Of a stretch of DNA of 64,000 nt, positions 1 to 9,578 are shown one piece after another. The notes beneath the pieces are model-generated. The model was not told where the DNA came from, did no database searches, and saw only the letters and a list, made by a program, of their open reading frames with translations. The stretch comes from Hydractinia symbiolongicarpus (Eukaryota; Cnidaria; Hydrozoa; Anthoathecata; Hydractiniidae): positions 27,030,001 to 27,094,000 of the forward strand of contig NC_079884.1 in NCBI RefSeq assembly GCF_029227915.1, given 5' to 3'. The position numbers and the translations under genes were made by a program. How positions within the stretch are numbered: position 1 is the stretch's first letter; every line of letters starts with the position of its first letter.

Positions 1-7
1 TTTTGAT

Positions 8-1614
8 TTGAATAGTTTTAATCATTTTTTGGAAGATCGTACAGAATGTTTTACAAAATTATGTGATTTGTCTGGTCTTGAGCTTGACGAAACGGAAAAT
101 ATTTGGGACTATTTGAAAAGAAAAGGAGAATTGATTTCAAAAACAACTGTCATCATTCAATCCCAATCCTGTGATTTTGAAAACGACAAAAATGTCAATG
201 AGAAAGAAAAATTGCCACAAGCATAAAACATAGATTATGCCAGATGTGTAATTGTACATTCATTGGTGAACATTGTATTTTCTGTATTCGGGAGGCTGAT
301 CAGGAAGAAAATGTATTGCACAACAATAATAATTATACAAGATTCAATGATGATGAATTTATATCCCCATTTGCAGAGTTTGAGAACATAGTTACTGTAG
401 AAACAATAGATGTGAATGAGGTTCCAAACACATTTATAAGTCAGGATGTTACACCTGATCCAAAGGTCATTAAAATTCACCGAACAAATGTAAAGGAAGA
501 TCTGCTCAAAGAAATGAAAAAGGTGAGACTTTTTCAAGTTGTTGTTACGTCTGCCAACACTTGCATAACGTATAATTTATGGAAACTATGTTTTTTGTAC
601 ACTATAGTGTCACTGTTGCTGAGCTCAATGAACCTGTTTATTTGTATGCATCAAGAAAACTTTTTCTTCAGTGTCATGATTGTTAAATATTTTTTATAGG
701 TGGCATTGAATCAAGAAATACGCTTTGTTTATGTTGATTCAAGAGGAGAAGAAGAAATTGGACAAGGTTCTGGTGCGGACCGGGAAATCTATGCAACATT
801 TTGGCAAGAGTTGGCAGACTCCTATTTTATCGGTGAAGATCAACTTCTCCCATTTGTACGACATGACTATTTTTGAAAAAGAATGGAAAAACATTGTGAA
901 AATCATTGTAACAGTTATAGTGACACAGGATTTTCATAATATCTCAAGCATTTTTACTTTACTGTTTATTTGGATCAGTAGAAAAATCTGCAATGGCATC
1001 CTCTTTTTTATTGTATCTATCGAGAGTTAGTATAAAAAGTGTTACAGCCAAGTGTTAAAGAAGAGTTTTTTTCAAGTGAAGGTTTTCTTGATTTCCTTGA
1101 TCGATTTAAATGTTGATCGAAAGTTACAAAGGAAAATGCAGAAGAGGTCATTTATTAGATTGCCACGCAGGAACTTTTACAGAAACCCAATATAATGGCA
1201 ACTTGGTGGAAGGTGCACTCCCTTTTCCTTAAAAAGAAGTTAGCATTTTCTACTGCTTCAACCGTTCACGACTCATATGAGGCATCCAGACAAACAGCCA
1301 GAAAAATATTGAGCTTTTAATGCTGAGCCAAAGGATGATCCTGAATGTTTTGAATATCTAAAACGATATTTCAGAGGGCTCAATAGCGAAATGTCGAAAA
1401 AGTGCCTAAAATTTGTTAAAGGTTCTGATGTAATTCTGGTGAGTTCTATTTAAGTTAAATTTAAAAATTTGATAGCAGTTATTCACGACGGCATATCGCC
1501 CACACTTGCGTATCAATATTACAGGTACCTCTTTGTTATGCAAACTTTTGTGAGCTGCGAGAGGAATTCGTTTCCATCTTGACACAAAATAACTGGCAAA
1601 TGGACATTTCTTAG
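8..1614 (+). pseudogene. HECT-like E3 ubiquitin ligase gene, broken, 5' end outside the window
   Basis: The reading frame 229-522 holds a short zinc-knuckle-like start (C-x2-C ... H-x3-C) and an acidic linker. A GT..AG intron at 523-699 joins it in phase to a frame reading SGADREIYATFWQEL and LLPFVRHDYF, typical of the divergent HECT-like proteins multiplied in fish and cnidarians. Further blocks follow in other frames: LFGSVEKS and FLLYLS near 970-1020, FEYLKRYFRGL near 1340, and a C-terminal block near 1480-1614 reading RRHIAHTCVSILQVP and CELREEFVSILTQNNWQMD before TAG. The HTC fits the HECT catalytic cysteine. Frameshifts occur at about 871 (an extra T), 910 and 1060, with stops near 1110 and 1320. 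Family knowledge: HECT domains pass ubiquitin from E2 to substrate through this Cys. The frame 8-226 (72 aa, acidic) may be an upstream piece. Likely a pseudogene. Confidence 0.72.
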
Positions 1615-2014
1615 AACAAGTAACTTGATATATATATATTCCGCATATTTATTGTTTTGTAAGAGGGTAGAACTTTCGTTTTTTATTGTGTTATTTTTGT
1701 TTTAAAAGATTTACTGATATTTAGCAAAATTTTGGAGCCTACATATTTATTATACTGCAGCTTACTAAATCATTGGAATTTAAATTTGCTTCCTAAAAGA
1801 CCAAAAGTATTAGTTCTGTTTTTACTGTGACCAAGTACAAGCAAGGTTTTGAAGACTATTTTATTTATGCATTTTTTTGTTGTTGTACTTTACTTTACAT
1901 CTTTTGTTTTTAGGGGACGTTATAATACTGAATGAATCAGTAACTGACCGATTTCCGTCTAAACTTGTTAGATAAATGTGTTTTGACTATATAAGCGAAT
2001 GCTCAGTTCCTTTA
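1615..2014. other. AT-rich spacer without recognisable gene
   Basis: No coding similarity, RNA gene or clear repeat seen. Confidence 0.5.
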
Positions 2015-2575
2015 TCATCTTTCATATGAGAAAGGACGCCTCCTATTTTTTGCACCGTTTGTAAATAATACTTTGCAATAATCTCGGGCATCTTGTTTAA
2101 AGGTCTTACTTCCAACCAAAAAAGCTTCCTTAAAAACTAACGATACAACCATGAATACAAAACCATACTTTGTCTTTGTCGTCAATGTGCCAAACAAAGT
2201 GTAACATATTTGTGTCTCCTTAATCTACGGCGTCTTCTTAGATCAACTCCTTTCGGGTCAACTTCTTTTATCATCTTCCTGACATCTCTACGTCTGCATA
2301 GTATCCCTTTTGATATTAAAGCGCTATGTACACGGCGATAACCAATTAAGGAAGCACTGCCTTGAAGTTCTTCTCGTACAGCTTGAATACTTCGTTTCTT
2401 GGTGATCTCACTGTTATGAGTGCTCGTCTTTTACAGCCTTTTTGGCGTAACCTTCTTTTTATTGTTGACAAACTTAATTGATAGCCATGGCGATGGTTTA
2501 GTTGCTTGATTTCTAATGTCCTCCCGCTATATTTTATCGCCGCATGTGCATGTGTGTCAAGAGAAAACAAAACAG
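2015..2575 (-). pseudogene. Integrase-core (DDE) transposase remnant
   Basis: Read 2575 to 2015 on the minus strand. A helix-turn-helix block (LNHRHGYQLSLSTIKRRLRQ) is followed, after a deletion, by GYRRVHSALISKGI and KEVDPKGVDLRRRRRLRR, then a degenerate core piece with an MPEIIAKYYLQTVQ-like stretch. These blocks match a metazoan family annotated as 'integrase core domain' proteins, common in cnidarians and fish and probably transposon-derived. Several frame changes and stops are present, and the D,D,E residues cannot be placed in this scrap. The two minus frames at 2015-2197 and 2346-2570 are pieces of it. Confidence 0.6.
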
Positions 2576-3449
2576 CCGAGTTAACAAAAAAAATATTAAA
2601 AAAAACTTTTAAAAAGAAATAAATATTTCAAAAAAATTCAGAAGAGTTGAAAAAAAAAGCAAAAGTAAAGAAAAGAAAAAGAAAAAGAAAAAAAGGTCGG
2701 TGAAAATCGTGACCCCTCGGGTCCATCGTAAATAATGCATAAAAAACACAGAGAACGAAAGGTTTTTTTACTATGTAAATGCTAAATTACCACTGCCTCG
2801 AAGTAACTTGTCTTTTTGCTTCATTTGCTGACATGTTCTACAATAGAAAATCTAACCAATAGATGATACATCCGCAAGAAAACAAAATTTAGTGTGAATT
2901 TTTTTAAATTTTTTTGGTTAAAGATCAGTTTTAGAATGATCCCAAACGTAAATTTGGAAATCAGTTTTTAAAAACACACAAAGAATGTGCCTTGGCTTTC
3001 AGTTCGTGATTTGCATTTTAAAGCAATTTGAATTATATCTCTGTCTGGCTAATTACTGCACATTTACATTTCTCCCTGTAAACAACTGCAAATTAAGTAT
3101 TAGACAGATAAATAAATATTATAAAGGCAGTAATTAATTATTTGAACATAATTTTTTATACTCATCTGGCTTAACAGGAGAAAAAATTCACTATAATTTA
3201 GGCAATTAATGATGGAATTCTAAGGTACAGGAAAAACAGACAACGATTCTAAGTTTGCAATGCAAGAATTATTCAACTTGTAACCTTGGACAAAACTGTT
3301 AGTACATTCAGCAAAAACTCATGATAAAGGCATTGAATTAATTTGAAAATTCATCTCCCCATACATCTTAATAGTACCAATTTTCAGGAGAATCAATTTT
3401 CAGGCATTTAAATAGTTTTTGTCAGATTTGCAAAATTAAGTAACAGCCA
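2576..3449. other. Non-coding, includes an A/purine-rich tract
   Basis: Positions 2585-2695 are a poly-purine A/G tract (AAAAG-type simple repeats). It lies just beyond the 5' side of the integrase remnant and could be an old poly(A) or slippage tract. The rest is AT-rich with no coding similarity seen. Confidence 0.45.
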
Positions 3450-4430
3450 CATTATTTAAGAAACCAAATTAACATCTGGTGAAAAAAATCACAGTGAGTA
3501 AGTATTACCGCAATTGTCGAGGCATCAGAAAGTTGACAGCTTCCTGCAAGTATTTTTCCATTCGGTATTTTCTTGCAGGAGTCCACACAATAAACAGGCG
3601 TCACGAAATGTTTCAGCAACATTGCCATTGACAGTTCGTAAATTTTCAAAAGAAGTTGCACCAGGTGTATGCCATAGCAACATACGAAATAAAAAGCTCA
3701 CATGCGCGAGGACTCACACTATACATTCTAGACATAATTTTACCATGACTGCGTTGTCTTGGTTTCCAAACTTTTTTATTGAAAACAAAGTGAAGAGAAA
3801 TATCTAGATACATATATTGGCGAGCATCTTGATTCTCTGCATTTAACACAAGCCAAGCTGTTAATTTTGTGACCTGATCTCCAGCTCTGTCCGGAGCATC
3901 TTCAGCCTGTTCTTGGTAAAAATAAACAATAAAAAAAACAAACAATGGATATTTGGCAAGTGCACTGGCAATCTATGGACAACAGGAGATTGTTGGTGCA
4001 TGTTAAATTCAAAATGACGCCATATTGCTTCTGGTGCACTGACGTACCGAGCATCCTAAAATGTCTGCATCTCATCATGATCAACATGTTCGTTGATCTC
4101 AATGTTGGCACAATGTGCATTTTACTTCTTGAAAAACCACAAATTATGTGGAACAATCTAGCGATTATCTATGTCAACATTGTTGACATTGACATGTATA
4201 CCATTATCACGGCGTCTATATAATAGATATCCGTTGACTCAGCCACCGTAGATGCTAAAAAACTCTTTGAAAAACCTTTCGTGCAAATGCCATCTTCCAT
4301 ACATCTGGAGTTAGGATTCAGATGTCCACGTGGCCCATGGATCATACACGATCGTACAATTTCAACCAGCTCAGGTTGTTCCTGTTGATTAGGAATCATC
4401 TGCATCCATAAGTTTGTCATTGAGATCTAA
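3450..4430 (-). mobile_element. Helitron remnant (Helitron-like N / helicase region)
   Basis: Minus-strand blocks in Helitron order are spread over all three frames: ELVEIVRSCMIHGPRGHLNPN with CMEDGICTKGFSKSF (4360-4270), DNRWIVPHNLW and DAHCANIEINEHVDH (about 4160-4080), DARYVSAPEAIWRHFEFNMH with HRLPVHLPN (about 4050-3945), LTAWLVLNAENQDARQYMY (about 3870-3800), RMYSVSPRACE (about 3720), and GATSFENLRTVNGNV with FRDACLLCGLL (about 3655-3570). Family knowledge: these blocks sit upstream of the PIF1-type helicase motifs in rolling-circle Helitrons. The helicase core and the termini are not seen, and at least five frameshifts mark it as dead. Confidence 0.8.
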
Positions 4431-4595
4431 ATGAATTAACAAATGACAATGGGGCAAACCCCTCTTTTAAAATTCTATAACATATACATGTGCTATAGTC
4501 TTACCTAGAACTAACATTTCAGTAACATCTTTAAGAAGTTCATTTAGTTTCAATTAAAAAATTCGAGAAACTAAATCAGGTCAATCATGTGCATA

Positions 4596-4895
4596 GAGCT
4601 GTGCTATGTTGAAATTGGTACGACAGAGCTGTGCTATGTTGAAATTTGCACGATGGAGCTGTGCTATGTTGAAATTCGCACGATAGAGTGGTGATATGTT
4701 GAAATTTGCACGATAGAGTGGTGATATGTTGAAATTTACACAATAGAGCGGTGATATGTTGAAATTTGCACGATGGAGCTGTGCTATGTTGAAATTCGCA
4801 CGATAGAGTGGTGATATGTTGAAATTTGCACGATAGAGTGGTGATATGTTGAAATTTACACAATAGGGCGGTGATATGTTGAAATTTGCACAATA
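4596..4895. repeat. 30-bp minisatellite, 10 units, with 120-bp higher-order repeat
   Basis: Ten head-to-tail 30-bp units (core gtgctatgttgaaattcgc and variants) fill exactly 300 bp. Units 3-6 and 7-10 repeat the same order of four variants, giving a 120-bp higher-order period. Because 30 is a multiple of 3 and the units lack stops, two overlapping minus-strand frames stay open (146 and 102 aa, with a 10-residue repeat such as RANFNISPLY). I regard these open frames as a by-product rather than a gene. The array lies 170 bp from the Helitron remnant. Confidence 0.93.
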
Positions 4896-5214
4896 GGTTT
4901 TATATTGGATTTCTGCAACGTTAAAAGAGTTACCATAATGAATTGAGCTGAAATATTCCCGACTAGCTAAACGGTAAGTATAACACTGCAGCATCGATTT
5001 TTTTACAAAGTGGACTTTCACACACCCTTAAATAGGAATCTATTTAATAATTTTATAATGCTTGAAATTGTCAGGCTTCTATCAAAGTAAAAACGATTTA
5101 CTTGATACATGCATATTACTATCGTAGTTACTATCGATATCAAAATTTATAAGTACAAAATATTCCCTGGGATCTTGACCCTGACCCTAATTTAAGTCGA
5201 TAACCAAAAGCAAA

Positions 5215-6260
5215 CTACTCAGACTTTGTATCAGAAATTGCCTTTTTGTAAGCTTTGGACGATTCTTTGATTCCATTAACAATTGATTTGTAATTTGGTT
5301 TAATGGTGTCATTCAGCTTTTCGACCATCTTTTTGGTTTGCTCCACGATATCTAAAAAATCAATAATACTCAAAACAACATCAACCAATGACATTACAAT
5401 TGCCATTCCGGCTGCATATTTACCACAAGCATCCATCAATCCAAATGCATTAGATTCGACCTCTTCAACTGTTTTCGACCTCTTCTACTGCTTTAGCACT
5501 TTCCTTGATGGTACTTCTGGCAAATTTCATTCTGGAGTAGACGATAACAAACGAGCGACCTTGAACCATTGTAAAGATATTGATGTGTTCGAAATTCATA
5601 CTTACAAACTTTTGAACATCACCCTTAGACTTGTTACTAAAATTTAATTCGTCTAACGCGTCGTACACTTTGGTAATTTCTTTGCTGTTGAAAGCTAATC
5701 TAACAGAGGCTGCTAACTCTTAACAGTCAGGCCACCCTTTCCCTTGTATCTTCTATCCACATGAAACATAAACTGCATCAAATTTGATCAAGCTTCCCGC
5801 AAACCAACCCCTTTTGGATCTTTAGCTTTAATCACATCGTTGTTAGCGATACATTTTTTGACGTAATCATAAACTTTACTACTTATTCTAAATACGATAT
5901 CGGTGCCTGAAGTTTTCAATTTCTTGTTAAATTCCTTACTTTTACTGGAAATAGTTAATTTCAAAATCTCTTCGCTGATCTCCAAACCTGCAAAACCAAA
6001 AACCAAATGGCTACAACTGCTGCAGCATCTTCTGCTATTTGTACAGCGTTAGCTTCAATGGTTTTGTCTTTAATTGCTGTAGCCAAATTGACAAGGATTT
6101 TAAATTCATCGTCAACGACAAAGTCCGACTCGAAATCAACCAACTGGACGAACAGCTTTTTCTCTTCAATGACTTTTTCGACTTCCTCATCACTCTGATT
6201 TACCCAATTGGCCATAAAGTTTAAATAAGTGATGAAATGGGTACTCATGTTGGTTGCAGT
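5215..6260 (-). pseudogene. Unidentified helix-rich protein gene, interrupted
   Basis: Minus-strand coding-like frames lie in order. The first starts at an ATG near 6250 (MSTHFITYLNFMANW), then runs through an acidic helical stretch to about 6010. A second frame, 6006-5788, begins near GLEISEEILKLTI and contains a Lys-rich helix. A third, 5668-5465, contains YDALDELNFSNKSK. A fourth, 5439-5215, has a hydrophobic segment (GMAIVMSLVDVVLSIIDFL) and a Lys-rich tail ending at TAG/TGA. Successive pieces change frame at about 6000 and 5460, and 5670-5790 has stops, so small introns or decay are both possible. I do not recognise the family. Long amphipathic helices with one central hydrophobic segment are seen; function is unknown and I have not joined the parts. 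Confidence 0.4.
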
Positions 6261-6509
6261 TACTATATATAAAAAATAATATAAATTACTATTAAGCATT
6301 GCAATTAAGCGGTTTCCCATTACAATTGTAACCCAAGCTACGCAGGTACAACAACAGGTATAAAATAATAAATATTTGTGATAATCAGCGGTAATTTTCT
6401 GGTCGACTACGCCGTTATGAAACGAAGGAGAAAACTGGTCATAGCCACTTCCAAAATCAAAAAAATAAAAACAAAAGCGCTTTTGAACAACATAAAAGTA
6501 CCTATTCAA

Positions 6510-7919
6510 TTAATTTGAATGTTACAATATAACTGCTCAAGGTTCGAGAAGAGATACGCGAAAATCCATTGTAATCAATTAATGTAACTAAAAGATAAAG
6601 AAAAAGAAACTTTCAAGGGAGCAGTGGAATCCCGCTAAAGCAGACACCGTCTAAAGCGGCGGCTCTATAAGACGGATATTAGTACTTAGAACGGATAGAT
6701 CTTAGGCTAAACTCTCAAGGTTGAAAGGAGCTATGAGCACGAAACCGTAGAGAAGCCTGCACGCATCTCTTGTATAGTTTTTAATTATTATTTAGGAAGT
6801 GTAGTAAGGAATTTGGGTTTTTGTTTACTGTGGTTATTCAGATTCCTAAACAAAGTAGACAGATACTCATTTGAGCGAACAAAACTAAAAGCACTTTTGC
6901 TTTCTCGCGTTTTAAAAATTAATCAAGTAAGCGTGTCAAAATTGACAGAATTGCTTTTTGCATGGAAAGAATACGGAGATGGAAAGCTCCTTTGGCTTGC
7001 GTACAACAAAATAAGCAAAAAAGGCAAGGAAAACAGAATTTCTCAACCGTAAAATGATGAATGCAAACATAAGTTCACTTTGTTCGTGTTTATAAGCAAC
7101 CAATGGAAAATGGAATGTAGTGGCACTGTGATACTTTAAGGCTTCTGGATGTCTTTTTCACTATTTCTTATGAATTCCAAGTACCCTGTGTGTAGTTTTA
7201 TATAGTTTTTTTACTAGCCGAAAATATCAGACTTACTTTTGGGCTTGTGAAGATTATTATAAGGTAGCTTACCTAGGTTTCTCTCTGCAAAAATGTGTGT
7301 GCACTAAGTTTTTTCACTGGTCTTGTTCTGTATGAGACTTCTGGTGCTATATTTTTCAAAAAGTTTGTAGAGCTACTGCTTTATATCGTGTTATTTTTAT
7401 ACTCAAAACCATCCCATCACACAATTAAATACATCAAAAGAAAGGTTGAAGTAGAATGGTAGCTAGAATGGTCGAAAATAATGAGAATTATATGGCATAC
7501 GTTATACTGTATATAACAATATGGAAATATGAAATATGGAAATTTAATGTATTTTTTCTTGTTATGCCCATCAGTGTCAGTGAAGTTGGTAGCTGTCTTT
7601 AAAGATCTATTTCTGCGTTGCTGATTGGTGATGAAACCGTGGCTTCAAATTTAGGAATTTTGATCAATCTCCTAATAATTTTTTGTTCCATGCTTATCGG
7701 GTGGTTGTAATGTGTATACAAAGACCAAGTCAAGAGAACGGGACATAATTAAGGAAGTTCAATGTGTTTCAAAATCCTTTATTTGGTCATCGTTTGCGTG
7801 TGTTTTTATCAATTTATAATGTTATTGAGGTATATATGATGAGTTTTGTGTGGAATATGCACATTTGATTTTTGACTATCCTGCATTATGAACAAATTCT
7901 CTTAAATTCTCTAGAAAAT
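6510..7919. other. Gene-poor stretch with a pogo-like transposon end
   Basis: At about 6618-6680 the sequence cagtggaatcccgctaaagc and following bases resemble the terminal inverted repeat style of pogo/Tigger Tc1-mariner elements; no partner end was found. An open frame at 6813-7052 (+, 79 aa, Lys/Leu rich) has no family I can name and no splice support. Nothing else is seen. Confidence 0.3.
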
Positions 7920-7924
7920 ACCGG

Positions 7925-8195
7925 TTGTTACCCCTAAGGGTGGTGTGACAGGGTTTAAGATGATCCTTAATTGCCGTGCAATTAGTTGAGGTTGATTTTC
8001 TTACCTATTAAGGGAGACACTCCGACATGCTCGCTTGCCCGAACCTTAAGATGACGTGACGTCTCACCTATATAAGTGGCGTTGCAGTCGCTGCACTTAG
8101 ATTTGGAAATGACGCCGGACTTTAACTCTTTAGGCAACTGGTCTTTAAAGAAGAGGCGAACTGCGCTTGATTTTAAAGACCAGGCTGATTGGCTT
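7925..8195 (-). mobile_element. Penelope-like element fragment: GIY-YIG endonuclease domain
   Basis: On the minus strand 8190-7950 reads VRLFFKDQLPKELKSGVI, then CSDCNATYIGETSRHLKVR and ASEHVGVSPLIGKKI before stops. The CxxC followed by TYIGET-R is the GIY-YIG nuclease start found at the C-terminus of Penelope-like retroelement reverse transcriptases. The reverse transcriptase is missing, so this is a stranded end piece. It differs from the larger Penelope-like element at 19.8-24.7 kb, which has no GIY-YIG domain visible. Confidence 0.78.
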
Positions 8196-8199
8196 GCTC

Positions 8200-9575
8200 G
8201 CTTGCTCCATAAACTATAACTATAAACAATACATCATTTTGTTTACATTTTTGTGAGTGCTGAATTACTTATTATTAAGTGTTTTTACGCATTTGTCGGA
8301 TGGCCATGGAAACGCATGGCCAAATTAAAAAACAATGGGATATATTTGTCTTTATTGTGATGGTCACGGGGTCAATGTACACAAAGTGATTTAATTAGAA
8401 AAAAGTTGAAGGTCAAAATGGCAAAAATGTTGAACAACATATTTTTATTATTTTGTACTACTTAACTTGCAAATTAAATAGTGAGTAAAGATAAAGAAAG
8501 TAAAAAACCAAGGCAGAAAGATTAAGCCACCATATTGCACGTTCGATTTGTTATTGAAGGTTTCCGGTCTCAATATTTATTCAAATTTGGCGCCATCTCA
8601 TGCTAACAAACTTTATCATTCGAAGTTGGAAGTATGTTGTGGAACAAGTACTCAAAACATTAAAACAATTATGTTGTTGGCCATAACAGATATTTCTTAA
8701 GTTCTTAGAAGTTTAAATGAAGGTTTTAAAAAGCTGTTACTACTATAGTACGTAAAATACTCTTGGTTATTTCAAATCAAAGATGTTTGGTTTGACGTTT
8801 ACTAAAAAATGCATTTAAAACCTACTTATTTTTACCCAATACAGACATTGAATTTCTGTAAAAATGTTGTTAGAAAGATATATAGGTAATTAGTCGTGAA
8901 ATATAGCTTTTTATTTGGTATTATAGTAGTTATCTCAGCAGATTTTAGGATTTAGAAATCTATATAAAATCTATAAGAAATTTTTTTTCTGGCTGCCGCA
9001 AAATAGTTTCTTGTTCGTCTCTCCTTTAAATCTGAAGAAGTTAGATAAGCGAGTGTGAGTTCTGAAAACAATAGAAAGTTTACAACAATTCAAAGTAGAT
9101 TTAAATTTTAGTTCTCATTTGTTTTACCTAAAAAAGGGAGAACAATCAAAATGTTTTTCTTCTCAGGTCTGTGGTTAACTTCTTTGGTTTTGCGAGCTAT
9201 TGAAAAAAAGTGTTTTATGACCTTGTCAATAAATAGTTCAGTAGTATAAGGGGGTCATGATAACCACATTTTTCCAAAAACCGCGGTCAAACTCTCATAA
9301 AAAATATCATACACAATTTTGGTTATGACGTCACAACTTTCATCCGCGTCATCTCCACAAAATCTGCTGACCATCAGCAAAAATCCGCTGACCATCAACG
9401 CATGCGCAGCAACAACAACATTAGTGCTATCATGCTGTGCTTAGTCATGCATATCAAGGTAAAGTCCAAATCATACCGCAAAGGCGCACAAGGTAAATTC
9501 CCCCAACGCAGGCGCAGTAACGTGACAAACCTCGAAGCAATCTTCGGAATTTGTTGAAAAGCGGATATAAGAAAG
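8200..9575. other. AT-rich spacer, no gene seen
   Basis: No coding similarity or RNA gene seen. Base composition changes noticeably to more GC just after 9400, where the Polinton-type remnant begins. Confidence 0.5.
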
Positions 9576-9578
9576 GAG

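Noticed and set aside
4581-5021. 146-aa and 102-aa minus-strand open frames with 10-residue repeats
   Set aside because: They are open only because the minisatellite unit is 30 bp and stop-free. No start context, domain or splice evidence.
5165-5200. Telomere-like 'ccctgaccctaa' piece
   Set aside because: Only one or two degenerate units; no array.
5303-5647. 114-aa plus-strand frame
   Set aside because: Antisense of the helix-rich minus-strand pieces, which have better coding character.
6007-6224. Ser/Thr-rich plus frames
   Set aside because: Antisense shadow of the acidic minus-strand segment.
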